Positions 1 through 7,958 of a stretch of DNA of 46,515 nucleotides are shown here, in pieces. The stretch covers positions 1 to 46,515 of the forward strand of contig CANFHM010000012.1 of NCBI GenBank assembly GCA_947446975.1, given 5' to 3'. The notes under the pieces were generated by a model. That model had not been told where the DNA came from and did no database searches. It saw only the letters and a program-made list of their open reading frames with translations. The position numbers and the translations under genes are program-made. The DNA comes from Microthrixaceae bacterium. GTDB lineage: Bacteria; Actinomycetota; Acidimicrobiia; Acidimicrobiales; Acidimicrobilacustridaceae. Within the stretch, counting starts at the first letter, position 1. Each line of letters begins with the position of its first letter.

Positions 1-788
1 CCCTGCCAGATCACCAGCAGCGCCATGAGCACGCTGATCACGAGCAGCGAGGTGGAGAACACGTTGATCTGCGTGGGGACCCGGCTGCGCTTGAGGTTCC
101 AGATCTCGATCGGGAAGGTGTTGTCGAGGCCCGAGTTCAGATAGGTGATGATGAAGTCGTCGAGCGAGAGGGCGAAGGTGAGCATGGCGGCGGCCAGCAC
201 CCCGGGGGCGATGAGCGGCAGGGTGACCTTCATGAAGGTGCGCAGCGGGCCGGCACCGAGGTCAGCGGCGGCCTCCTCGAGACGCCAGTCGAATCCGCGG
301 ATGCGGGCCCGGACGGTGGTGGCCACATAGGAGACCGAGAACATCACCTGGGCGATGATGATGGTGACGAAGCCCCGCGACCAGTTGAGGGTGACGAACA
401 GGGTGAGAAGCGAGAAGCCCATCACGACCTCGGGCATGGTGAGCGGCAGCACGATGACCGCCCCGAGCACGCCCTTGGCCCTGAACTTGTACTTCACCAT
501 CGCCATGCCCATGAGGGTGCCGAGGATGGTGGCCAGCAACGTGACCACGAACGCCACCTTGAGGCTGTAGATCAGCGAATCGGTGAGTTCCGGGTACTTG
601 AAGGGGTCCTGCCATGCAGCCAGCGAGAACCTGTTCCAGATGTAGTTGTACTTCCCGGCCGGTTCGTTGAACGAGTAGATGACCGTGACCACGATGGGCG
701 TGAACAGGAAGATGAACCCGAGCACCGCCCAGGTGATGAGTGCGATGCGTCCGACGCGGCGCACTGCGGGTGCATCGGCGAGGCTCAT
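1..788 (-). CDS. potC: Polyamine ABC transporter permease PotC (partial, 3' end outside window)
   Basis: Second inner-membrane permease of a spermidine/putrescine-type importer. The reading frame starts at an ATG at 788 whose first bases overlap the TGA of the upstream permease (ATGA), so the two are translationally coupled, and it stays open to the window edge (262 codons seen). It begins MSLADAPAVRRVGRIALITW and has several hydrophobic segments. An EAA loop (EEAAADLGAGPLRTFMKVTL, encoded near 230-290) is the contact site for the PotA ATPase. PotC proteins are usually about 260-270 residues, so only a few residues are missing. PotC identity rests on the EAA loop, gene order and neighbours. 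The substrate within the polyamine class is inferred, partly from the adjacent amine catabolism genes. Confidence 0.88.
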   Translation of the reverse strand, partial: MSLADAPAVRRVGRIALITWAVLGFIFLFTPIVVTVIYSFNEPAGKYNYIWNRFSLAAWQDPFKYPELTDSLIYSLKVAFVVTLLATILGTLMGMAMVKYKFRAKGVLGAVIVLPLTMPEVVMGFSLLTLFVTLNWSRGFVTIIIAQVMFSVSYVATTVRARIRGFDWRLEEAAADLGAGPLRTFMKVTLPLIAPGVLAAAMLTFALSLDDFIITYLNSGLDNTFPIEIWNLKRSRVPTQINVFSTSLLVISVLMALLVIWQ

Positions 789-1669
789 GCGAGCTCCTCG
801 GTGCCGAGGAGGCGGGCGTAGATGATGACGCCCACGAGGATGATCGCCATCAGCATGAACGACAGGGCCGAGAGCTCCGGGCGGAAGAACTCCTTGCCGA
901 AGTTCTTCTCGATGATGTTGCCGATCATGACCGTGCGCTCGGAGCCGAGGAGTTCGGAGTTGACGAAGTCGCCGGCGGCGGGGATGAACGTGAGCAGGGT
1001 GCCGGCGAACAGGCCCGGCAGCGAGAGCGGCAGCGTGACCCGTCGGAAGGCTCGGGCGGGGCTGGAGTAGAGATCGGCGGCGGCCTCGAGCAGGCGGCGA
1101 TCCATCTTCTCGAGGCTCACATAGATGGGCAGCACCATGAACGGCAGGAAGTTGTAGGTGAGCGCCGCCACGACGGCGAACGGCGACCCGAGGATGCCCT
1201 GGTTCTCGTTGAGCACTCCGAGGCCGTGGAGGATGTTGACGACCGGGCCACCGTCGAACAGCAGGATCTTCCAGGAGAGCGTGCGCACCAGGTAGGTGAC
1301 GAAGAACGGCAGCACCACCAGCGCCAGCAGCATGTTCTTGAAGCGGCCGCCCTTGGTGGCGATGACATAGGCCAGCGGGTAGCCGATGATGATGGCGGCC
1401 AGGGTGGCGATGCTGGCGTAGACGAACGTGCGCACGATGACCGTGCTGTTGTCGGAGATGACCGTGCTGTAGTTCGAGAACCCACCGCTCTTGAGCGAGA
1501 GGCGACCGAGGCTGAACAGCGGGATGATGAAGAAGATGAGCAGCCAGAGCGTGCCCGGGGCGATGAGCAGATAGGGCGTGAACCACCGCCGCGCGTGCAC
1601 ACCGGAGTCGTCGTCCTCCTTCTTCTTGGAGAACCGACGACTCCGGGTGGGCGCGGACACGGTGGTCAT
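785..1669 (-). CDS. potB: Polyamine ABC transporter permease PotB
   Basis: First permease subunit (294 aa) of the polyamine importer. A charged cytoplasmic N-terminus (RSRRFSKKKEDDD) precedes a first membrane segment at about residues 33-52, and further hydrophobic segments follow. The EAA loop reads EAAADLYSSPARAFRRVTLP at roughly residues 195-214, the docking site for the ATPase. The length fits PotB/PotH proteins. It starts 19 bp after the PotD stop and its own TGA overlaps the potC start, so it belongs to a four-gene operon read potA-potD-potB-potC on the minus strand. No strong ribosome binding site is visible in front of the ATG, which suggests coupling to potD translation. Family and role are confident; exact substrate is not. 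Confidence 0.9.
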   Translation of the reverse strand: MTTVSAPTRSRRFSKKKEDDDSGVHARRWFTPYLLIAPGTLWLLIFFIIPLFSLGRLSLKSGGFSNYSTVISDNSTVIVRTFVYASIATLAAIIIGYPLAYVIATKGGRFKNMLLALVVLPFFVTYLVRTLSWKILLFDGGPVVNILHGLGVLNENQGILGSPFAVVAALTYNFLPFMVLPIYVSLEKMDRRLLEAAADLYSSPARAFRRVTLPLSLPGLFAGTLLTFIPAAGDFVNSELLGSERTVMIGNIIEKNFGKEFFRPELSALSFMLMAIILVGVIIYARLLGTEELA

Positions 1670-1688
1670 GGGAGCGGGTGGACCGGCT

Positions 1689-2861
1689 CTACTGCTCGGT
1701 GGCCGCGGTGAACGCGCGGCTCACCTCTTCGATGTCGTCGGCGCTGAGCACGTTGAACTCGTAGAGCGGGGGCGTGGCCGGCGGGTTGATGAACGGGCTG
1801 GCCTGCGCCTCGGCCGACATGAGGGCGACGGCGCCCTGCACCGGCGGCTCGTAGCTGATGGCCTCGTAGAGCGGGGCGGCGACATCAGGGGTGTAGACGT
1901 AGTTGAGGAACTCGTTGGCACCCTTGGCGTTGCCGGCACCGACGGGGATCATGGCGTTGTCGACCCACTGCATGCCGCCCTGCTCGGGGATGAGCCATTC
2001 GAGGTCGGGGTTGGTGGCCTGCAGCGAGGCGACATCGCCCGACCAGGCCACGGCGATCCAGGTGTCGCCGAGGGAGAGATCCTCGGTGTAGCTGTTGCCG
2101 GTGACCTTCTTGAACTGACCCTCGTCGCGGGCCTTGCCGATCTTGTCGACGGCCTCGAGCATCTGGGCCTTGGTGCCGGTGGTGGGGTTGTAGCCCATGC
2201 CGAGCATGGTGAGTCCGACGGTGTCACGCAGCTCGTCGAGGATCGTGACCTTGCCCTTGAACTTCGGATCGAAGATGGCGTTCACGCTCGTGAGCTTCCC
2301 GCCGACCTTGTCCGGGTAGTAGGCGATACCGGTCTGGCCGATGGCCCACGGCACGGAGAACTTGCGGCCCGGATCCCAGTTCGGGTTGGCCAGCTTGGAC
2401 ACGACGTTCTTCTTGTTGGCGAACTCGGCGGTGTCGAATGCTTGGACGCGGTTGGCGCCGATGTAGGCGGCGGCGTTCCAGCTCGTGAGCACGATGAGGT
2501 CGGCGCCGATGCCCTTGCCCTTGTCGAGGGTGTCGGTGTACTTGGTGTTGAACGACTCGTTGCCGTCGATGCTGGCCTCGTAGGTGACCTTGATGCCGGT
2601 GGCCTTGGTGAAGCCGGCGATGGTGGCGGAGGTCGAGGGGTCGTCGTTCTCGATGTAGAGCGGCCAGTTGAGCATCGTGATGCTGCCGGAGTCGCCCGAG
2701 GCGTTGTTGCTGCTGGAGCCGGAGCTGCAGGCGGCGAGGAAGGTCGGGCCGAGGGCGAGGCCACCGAGGGCCAGACCGCTCATGCCGAGGAAGCGACGAC
2801 GCGAGGTGGTGTGCTGCGCGAACGCAGCGAGGATCTCGGGATCGGGCGTGGGGTTGGCCAT
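1689..2861 (-). CDS. potD: Polyamine-binding lipoprotein PotD, Tat-type signal
   Basis: Extracellular substrate-binding protein (390 aa) that captures polyamine and delivers it to PotBC. The N-terminus carries a twin-arginine motif (SRRRFLG, residues 20-26), a hydrophobic stretch and a lipobox LAAC with Cys45 as the predicted lipidated residue, so it should be exported folded through Tat and anchored as a lipoprotein. Family features of PotD/PotF follow, such as NWPLYIEND and the C-terminal region with LNYVYTPDVAAPLYEAISYEPP. The ATG at 2861 was chosen because GGAGAC lies just upstream; the open frame extends further but in non-protein-like sequence. It sits 106 bp after potA. Binding-protein identity is sure; spermidine versus putrescine preference cannot be read here. 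Confidence 0.92.
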   Translation of the reverse strand: MANPTPDPEILAAFAQHTTSRRRFLGMSGLALGGLALGPTFLAACSSGSSSNNASGDSGSITMLNWPLYIENDDPSTSATIAGFTKATGIKVTYEASIDGNESFNTKYTDTLDKGKGIGADLIVLTSWNAAAYIGANRVQAFDTAEFANKKNVVSKLANPNWDPGRKFSVPWAIGQTGIAYYPDKVGGKLTSVNAIFDPKFKGKVTILDELRDTVGLTMLGMGYNPTTGTKAQMLEAVDKIGKARDEGQFKKVTGNSYTEDLSLGDTWIAVAWSGDVASLQATNPDLEWLIPEQGGMQWVDNAMIPVGAGNAKGANEFLNYVYTPDVAAPLYEAISYEPPVQGAVALMSAEAQASPFINPPATPPLYEFNVLSADDIEEVSRAFTAATEQ

Positions 2862-2967
2862 GATGTCTCCTTCGAGTTCGGAGTGGTTGGGATGGACCTC
2901 GATGGTCCGGGACGAAGCGGGAACTGCGTCGGTACGACTGGGGTACGGCAGGGGTGCTGCGGGTGGT

Positions 2968-4146
2968 TCAGCCCTCGTCGACCACGGCGGTGGCGGTGAG
3001 GGGTTGATCGGGTGATGCCGGCAGCACCGATGCTGCGGAGGCGCTCCACGAGGCGAACACGGAGTCGCCGGGGCGGAGCATCGGGAGATCGTGATCGGGA
3101 TCGATGTTGGCGATGATCGGCGTGCCATCGACGGCATGGAGCACGAGGCGCACGATGGGACCCTGGAAGGTGAGATCGACGACGGTGCCGCGCACGCGCT
3201 GCTCGGCGGCGGTGGCTTCATCGACGGTGACCATGATTCGCTCGGGGCGAACCATCAGCACACCGTCGGTGCCGGCCCGGAGCGCATCGACATGGCAACG
3301 GCCGCTGAGTGATGCACCACCGAGTGCGGTGATGTCGGCGGACTCGCCGGTTCGGGAGGTGACGGCGCCGGGCCACAGGTTGGCCTGACCGATGAAGCCG
3401 GCCACGAACACGCTGGCAGGGCTGTCGTAGATCTCGGTGGGGGTGCCGATCTGCTCGACGCGCCCATCGGACATGACCGCGATGCGGTCGCTCATCGTGA
3501 GCGCCTCCTCCTGATCGTGGGTGACATACACGAAGGTGATGCCGACCTCACGCTGGATGCGCTTGAGCTCGAACTGCATGGCATGGCGGAGTTTGAGATC
3601 GAGGGCGCCGAGGGGTTCGTCGAGCAGCAGTGCCTTGGGCAGGTTGACGAGGGCCCTGGCCAGCGCCACGCGCTGCTGCTGGCCGCCGGAGAGCTGCGAG
3701 GGACGTCGGTTGGCGAAATCGGCGAGACGGACGATCTCGAGCAGTTCGGGGACCCGCGCGGCGATCTCGGCCTTGGAGGCCTTGCGCGACCGCGGGCCGA
3801 ACGCCACGTTGTCGTAGACGTTCATATGCGGGAACAGGGCGTACTGCTGGAACACGGTGTTGACGTCGCGCTTGTTGGGCGGAACCCGGGAGACGTCGAC
3901 GCCGTCGAGGCGGATCGCACCCGAGGTGGGCTGCTCGAACCCGGCGATCATGCGCAGGGTGGTGGTCTTGCCGCAGCCCGACGGGCCGAGCATCGAGAAG
4001 AACTCACCCTGGGCGATGGAGAAATGGGCGTCGTCGACAGCGGTGAAATCCCCGAAGGACTTCATGACATGGTCGATCTCGATGACCGTGGTGGTGGGGT
4101 CGTACCCCGAACCGGCACCGGGCGCGCTGCTGTTCATCGTGCTCAC
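2968..4146 (-). CDS. potA: Polyamine ABC transporter ATPase PotA
   Basis: Cytoplasmic ATPase (392 aa) that powers the PotBC permease. Walker [10 protein letters not shown] is at residues 54-62, the ABC signature LSGGQQQR at 152-159, followed by a Walker B with [11 protein letters not shown]. The C-terminal part, with VRPERIMV, fits a TOBE-type regulatory domain as in PotA/MalK-type ATPases. I chose the GTG at 4146 (MSTMNSS) because GGGAGG lies 8 bases before it; the ATG at 4137 is the alternative. It is the first gene of the minus-strand pot operon and is divergent from the patD-like gene. A TAGCGT -10-like box at 4288-4293 would give a leader of roughly 130 bases. Confidence 0.92.
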   Translation of the reverse strand: MSTMNSSAPGAGSGYDPTTTVIEIDHVMKSFGDFTAVDDAHFSIAQGEFFSMLGPSGCGKTTTLRMIAGFEQPTSGAIRLDGVDVSRVPPNKRDVNTVFQQYALFPHMNVYDNVAFGPRSRKASKAEIAARVPELLEIVRLADFANRRPSQLSGGQQQRVALARALVNLPKALLLDEPLGALDLKLRHAMQFELKRIQREVGITFVYVTHDQEEALTMSDRIAVMSDGRVEQIGTPTEIYDSPASVFVAGFIGQANLWPGAVTSRTGESADITALGGASLSGRCHVDALRAGTDGVLMVRPERIMVTVDEATAAEQRVRGTVVDLTFQGPIVRLVLHAVDGTPIIANIDPDHDLPMLRPGDSVFASWSASAASVLPASPDQPLTATAVVDEG

Positions 4147-4254
4147 TGCCCGAGCCTCCCCGGACGGTTCCCGACCTGCCAGTTCTCTTCCAGCGTGCAC
4201 CCCTCGGATCGGCCGGTGGACCGGCGAACTGCGCCACCTGCGAGCGGCAAGATT

Positions 4255-4268
4255 CTCAGTGAACTGAG
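4255..4268. promoter_or_regulatory. Perfect inverted repeat in potA/patD divergent region (possible operator)
   Basis: Six-base arms CTCAGT and ACTGAG separated by GA form a perfect palindromic site in the 234-bp gap between the potA and patD-like starts. It lies between a minus-strand TAGCGT box (4288-4293) and the potA start, so a regulator bound here could affect potA. No regulator gene is adjacent. The operator role is inference from position and symmetry. Confidence 0.35.
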
Positions 4269-4287
4269 GCGCCGCGCAAGCGCCCTC

Positions 4288-4293
4288 ACGCTA
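4288..4293 (-). promoter_or_regulatory. Candidate -10 box for the pot operon
   Basis: TAGCGT on the minus strand, the same hexamer seen in front of several other genes here. Unlike those, it lies about 140 bases from the potA start, so it would produce a leadered transcript that includes the inverted repeat at 4255-4268. I see no good -35 partner. The rest of the gap holds nothing else I recognise. Confidence 0.35.
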
Positions 4294-4380
4294 GTTCACG
4301 CGGCCGATACACGACCGCTTGCCAAGGGGCGGTGGATGACGCAGCATTCGGGGATTCGTTTCCCGACTCGAGGAGCAGAT

Positions 4381-5802
4381 GTGAAGCACGCGAACTACAT
4401 CGGTGGGCAGTGGGTTGCGGCACGGAGCGGTGCCACCGACGAGGTGCTGGCTCCCGCCACCGGTGAGGTCATCACCTCGGTGCCGTCCAGCGACGCCGCC
4501 GACATCGACGACGCCGTCACCGCGGCCCGGGCGGCGTTCGCCGAATGGGGCTCGAGCACGCCGCGGGCCCGATCCGAGGCCCTGCTCGCCCTCGCCGATC
4601 GCATAGACGAGCACCTCGACGAGCTCAAGTCCATCGAGATGGCCAACGTCGGCAAGCCGCTCTCCATCATCGATTTCGAGTTCGACCTCACCGTCGACAA
4701 CCTCCGGTTCTTCGCCGGCGCCGCCCGCACCATGGAGACCCAGGCCGCCGGCGAGTACATGGAGGATCACACCTCGATGCTGCGCCGCGACCCGCTGGGA
4801 GTCGTCGCCGGCATCGCGCCGTGGAACTACCCGCTCAACATGGCCACCTGGAAGCTCGGTCCGGCGCTGGCTGCGGGCAACACTTTCATCCTCAAGCCCT
4901 CGGAGCTCACGCCGCTCAGCGCCCTGCGTCTCGCCGAACTCACCGAGGGCATCCTTCCCCCCGGCGTGTTCAACGTGGTCACCGGTCAGGGAGAGACCGC
5001 CGGCGACGCCATCGTCCGTCATCCCGGCATCGCCATGCTCTCGCTCACCGGTGATGTCAGCACCGGCAAGCTCATCGCCCGCAACGCCGCCGACACCCTC
5101 AAGCGGGTGCATCTCGAACTCGGTGGCAAGGCGCCCGTGGTCGTGTTCGACGACGCCGATGTCGAGGCTGTCGTGGCCTGCCTGGCCGAGACCGCCTATT
5201 ACAACTCGGGTCAGGACTGCACCGCCCCGTGCCGCGTCATCGCCGGACCGAACATCCACGACGCGCTCGTGAGCGGTCTCGAAGCAGCCGTCGCGGCGCT
5301 CATCACCGGCTCCCCCGAGGATGAGGCCACCAACATGGGACCGGTCATCTCCGCCGCCCAGCAGGAGCGGGTCGCCGGCATGGTGGCGCGGGCCATCGAC
5401 GGTGGCGCCACGCTCGTCACCGGTGGCACCACGATCGACCGTCCGGGCTATTTCTATGCACCCACCGTGGTGGCAGGTCCGGCCCAGGACTCCGAACTCG
5501 TCCAGCGCGAGGTCTTCGGTCCGGTCATCAGCGTGCAGCGCTTCGCCGATGATGCACAGGCGCTGGCCTGGGCCAACGATGTTGACTACGGCCTCGCCGC
5601 CTCGGTCTGGACCAACGATGTCGGCCGGGCCATGCGCATGTCGCGTTCGATGATGTTCGGCACCGTGTGGGTCAACAACCACATCCCGATCATCTCCGAG
5701 ATGCCCCACGGCGGCTTCAAGAACAGCGGGTACGGCAAGGACATGTCGCGCTACGCCATCGAGGAGTACACCGAGCTCAAGCATGTGATGATCAAGCACT
5801 GA
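4381..5802 (+). CDS. patD: Gamma-aminobutyraldehyde dehydrogenase (PatD/YdcW-like)
   Basis: NAD-dependent aldehyde dehydrogenase (473 aa) predicted to oxidise 4-aminobutanal to 4-aminobutyrate in putrescine breakdown. The catalytic Cys280 lies in GQDCTAP, the general-base Glu region in LELGGKAPVV, and the N-terminal half has IAPWNYPL. The sequence recalls E. coli PatD closely, including GEYMEDHTSM(L)RRDPLGVV and the ending HVMIKH. A GTG at 4381 is chosen because GAGGAG lies 5 bases upstream; an in-frame ATG at 4336 is a weaker alternative. It is divergent from the polyamine importer, which supports an amine substrate. Family assignment is firm; the 4-aminobutanal specificity is inferred from similarity and context. 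Confidence 0.85.
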   Translation: MKHANYIGGQWVAARSGATDEVLAPATGEVITSVPSSDAADIDDAVTAARAAFAEWGSSTPRARSEALLALADRIDEHLDELKSIEMANVGKPLSIIDFEFDLTVDNLRFFAGAARTMETQAAGEYMEDHTSMLRRDPLGVVAGIAPWNYPLNMATWKLGPALAAGNTFILKPSELTPLSALRLAELTEGILPPGVFNVVTGQGETAGDAIVRHPGIAMLSLTGDVSTGKLIARNAADTLKRVHLELGGKAPVVVFDDADVEAVVACLAETAYYNSGQDCTAPCRVIAGPNIHDALVSGLEAAVAALITGSPEDEATNMGPVISAAQQERVAGMVARAIDGGATLVTGGTTIDRPGYFYAPTVVAGPAQDSELVQREVFGPVISVQRFADDAQALAWANDVDYGLAASVWTNDVGRAMRMSRSMMFGTVWVNNHIPIISEMPHGGFKNSGYGKDMSRYAIEEYTELKHVMIKH

Positions 5803-5806
5803 TCGT

Positions 5807-5834
5807 CGAGCACCGAGCACCGAGTACCGAGCAC
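5807..5834. repeat. Four tandem 7-bp units between patD-like and crotonase genes
   Basis: Four consecutive units of CGAGCAC, the third reading CGAGTAC, fill half of the short gap before the crotonase gene. They lie just upstream of its ribosome binding site. This may be a simple slippage repeat. Confidence 0.7.
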
Positions 5835-5855
5835 CGGCCGAGCCGAGGGGAACCC

Positions 5856-6608
5856 ATGTCCGAGACCGTCCTGACCGAGGTGCATGACCGCGTGCTCGTG
5901 GTGCGCCTTGAACGTGAGGCCAAGCGCAACGCCATCGATGTCGACATGGCCGAGGGCATCAGCGAGGCCCTCGATCGCCTCGCCGATGACGACTCGCTGT
6001 GGGCGGGTGTCATCACCGGCACCACCTCGGTGTTCTGCGCCGGCACCGATCTGCGCGCCGGTGTGCACTCCACCGAGCGCGGTGGTCAGTACGGCATCAT
6101 CCGGCGCAGCCGCAGCAAACCGCTCATCGCCGCAGTGGAGGGCATGGCACTCGGCGGTGGCTTCGAGGTGGCCATGGCCTGCGATCTCATCGTGGCCTCG
6201 ACCACCGCACAGTTCGGGCTCCCCGAGGTGCAGCGCAGTCTGGTGCCCATCTGCGGCGGACTCTTCCGGGCCCCGAAGGCGCTCCCGCTCAACGTGGCCC
6301 GCGAACTTCTGCTCACCGGCGATCCCATCGATGTGGCCCGCGCTGAACGACTGGGACTCGTCAACCTCATCACCGAGGCCGGCGGTGCGCTCGATGCCGC
6401 CGTGGCGCTGGCGCAGCGCATCTGCCGCAACGGACCGGTGGCGGTGCGCGAGACCATGCGCTTCCTCGAGGCCATCGCCGCCGACGGCGAGGCCACCGGT
6501 TGGGAGGAGACCATCACCTCCGAGTCGGTCATCCACTCCGCCGAGGACACCCGGGAGGGCGTCATGGCGTTCTTCGAACGGCGGGAGCCGAACTGGAGCG
6601 GTCGCTGA
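5856..6608 (+). CDS. Enoyl-CoA hydratase/isomerase (crotonase) family protein
   Basis: Cytoplasmic crotonase-fold enzyme (250 aa) acting on acyl-CoA thioesters. The oxyanion-hole region reads ALGGGFEVAMACDL, and FGLPEVQRSLVP follows; both conserved acidic positions of true hydratases (the Glu in GFEVA and the Glu in LPEV) are present, so hydration of a 2-enoyl-CoA is plausible. GAGGGG sits five bases before the ATG. It lies 53 bp after the patD-like gene and 104 bp before an acyl-CoA dehydrogenase, in line with a shared acyl-CoA breakdown route. The precise substrate cannot be told; other crotonase reactions (isomerase, dehalogenase) remain possible. Confidence 0.85.
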   Translation: MSETVLTEVHDRVLVVRLEREAKRNAIDVDMAEGISEALDRLADDDSLWAGVITGTTSVFCAGTDLRAGVHSTERGGQYGIIRRSRSKPLIAAVEGMALGGGFEVAMACDLIVASTTAQFGLPEVQRSLVPICGGLFRAPKALPLNVARELLLTGDPIDVARAERLGLVNLITEAGGALDAAVALAQRICRNGPVAVRETMRFLEAIAADGEATGWEETITSESVIHSAEDTREGVMAFFERREPNWSGR

Positions 6609-6625
6609 GGCATCTGTGGAGCTGC

Positions 6626-6655
6626 CGCCGGGGGTTCGGTCGCCGGGGGTTTGGC
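6626..6655. repeat. Tandem 15-bp direct repeat upstream of acyl-CoA dehydrogenase gene
   Basis: Two adjacent 15-base units, CGCCGGGGGTTCGGT and CGCCGGGGGTTTGGC, differ at two positions and lie 58 bases before the acyl-CoA dehydrogenase start. Placement in a promoter-sized gap suggests a possible regulator binding site, but it may be chance GC-rich repetition. Confidence 0.4.
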
Positions 6656-6712
6656 CCGTCGGTCCTGCACTGGACAAGATGAGAGCCGTTCGTCATCACT
6701 GAGGGGGCACGG

Positions 6713-7930
6713 ATGGATTTCGAGGAGACACCAGAGGAAGCCGCATGGCGAGCCGAGTGCCGCGCATTCCTGTCGCAGCACGCGTCGGAGAAGTCCGCCG
6801 ACAAGATGACACTCACCATGAGCACCATGGCCGAGGACGAACTCGCCCATGTGCAGGCGTGCCGCGACTGGCAGCGCACCAAGGCCGAGGCGGGCTGGGC
6901 CGGCCTCACCTGGCCGGTCGAGTACGGCGGTCGCGGGCTCAGCGGCCTGCTGCAGGGGATCTTCCTCGAGGAGGAGTCCCATTTCGACGTGCCGCCGGGG
7001 ATGTTCGCCCAGGCCATCGGCATGGTCGGGCCCTCGATCATCGTGCACGGCACCGAGGAGCAGAAGACCACCTTCCTCCCGTCGATCCTGCGTGGTGAGC
7101 AGGTCTGGTGCCAGCTGTTCTCCGAGCCCAACGCCGGTTCCGATCTCGCCGGGCTGCGCACCAAGGCCGAACTCGACGGTGACGAATGGGTCGTCACCGG
7201 GCAGAAGGTCTGGACCTCCTCGGCCCATGTCTCGGACTGGGGCATGTTGCTCGCCCGCACCGATTTCGACGCCCCGAAGCATCGTGGCATCACCTACTTC
7301 CTCCTCGACATGCGCTCTCCCGGCATCGAGGTCCGTCCGCTCAAGCAGGCCACCGGTGGCGCCGAGTTCAACGAGGTGTTCCTCGAGGAGGTGCGCATCC
7401 CGGTCGGCAACGTGCTCGGCGAGGTCAACGGCGGCTGGGCGGTGGCCATGACCACGCTCACCAGCGAGCGGGCCGACATCGGTTCCGGTCACGGCATGAG
7501 CTTCAGCAACATCCTCGAACTCGCCCGTCGTTTCGGCGTCACCGACGATCCTGTGATGCGTCAGAAGCTCATGCAGCTCCACATCAGCTACGAGATCAGC
7601 CGCTTCACCGGCTACCGGATGCGCACGGCCGCATCCCGTGGCGAGGCGCCCGGTCCGGAGGTCTCGGTGGCCAAGATCGCCGTGTCGAACCGCCTCGCGT
7701 TCCAAGGCGATCTCGTCGAGGAGATCATGGGTGCCTCGGGCATGTTGTGGGGCGACGACGCCCCCGACGACGGCTACTGGCAGTCCATGGTGTTCACCGG
7801 TCAATGGATGGCCCGCATCGGTGGCGGCACCGAGGACGTCCAGCGCAACATCGTCGGCGAGCGCGTGCTCGGTCTGCCGCGAGAACCCAGCAACGATCGC
7901 ACCACGCCGTTCCGCGAACTCCCGCACTGA
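6713..7930 (+). CDS. Acyl-CoA dehydrogenase
   Basis: FAD-dependent acyl-CoA dehydrogenase (405 aa) introducing an alpha-beta double bond in an acyl-CoA. It shows the family's middle-domain motif FSEPNAGSDLAGLRTKA, then DEWVVTGQKVWTSSAH and the C-terminal helical domain ending IGGGTEDVQRNIVGERVLGLPR. The length is typical. The start ATG follows GAGGGGG closely. The EPNAGSDL form and N-terminus (DFEETPEEAAWRAECRAFL) are common in FadE-like proteins of actinobacteria that act on sterol or branched side chains, but specificity is not readable. It is flanked by a crotonase and a cytochrome P450, a set that would suit oxidation of a hydrophobic or terpenoid acid. Confidence 0.9.
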   Translation: MDFEETPEEAAWRAECRAFLSQHASEKSADKMTLTMSTMAEDELAHVQACRDWQRTKAEAGWAGLTWPVEYGGRGLSGLLQGIFLEEESHFDVPPGMFAQAIGMVGPSIIVHGTEEQKTTFLPSILRGEQVWCQLFSEPNAGSDLAGLRTKAELDGDEWVVTGQKVWTSSAHVSDWGMLLARTDFDAPKHRGITYFLLDMRSPGIEVRPLKQATGGAEFNEVFLEEVRIPVGNVLGEVNGGWAVAMTTLTSERADIGSGHGMSFSNILELARRFGVTDDPVMRQKLMQLHISYEISRFTGYRMRTAASRGEAPGPEVSVAKIAVSNRLAFQGDLVEEIMGASGMLWGDDAPDDGYWQSMVFTGQWMARIGGGTEDVQRNIVGERVLGLPREPSNDRTTPFRELPH

Positions 7931-7958
7931 TCCCCACGAAAGCCGGTCGACACCTCTC

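Noticed and set aside
1578-2999. Plus-strand open frame (473 aa) opposite potD
   Set aside because: Gly/Val/Glu-rich antisense frame; potD has signal, lipobox and family motifs.
3517-4380. Upstream extension of the patD-like frame (761-aa open frame)
   Set aside because: This part is antisense to potA and has no family match; GAGGAG before the GTG at 4381 marks the real start.
6679-6702. Seven-residue ORF (MRAVRHH) before the acyl-CoA dehydrogenase gene
   Set aside because: No -10 box at leaderless spacing and no overlap with the gene start, unlike the two mini-ORFs reported.
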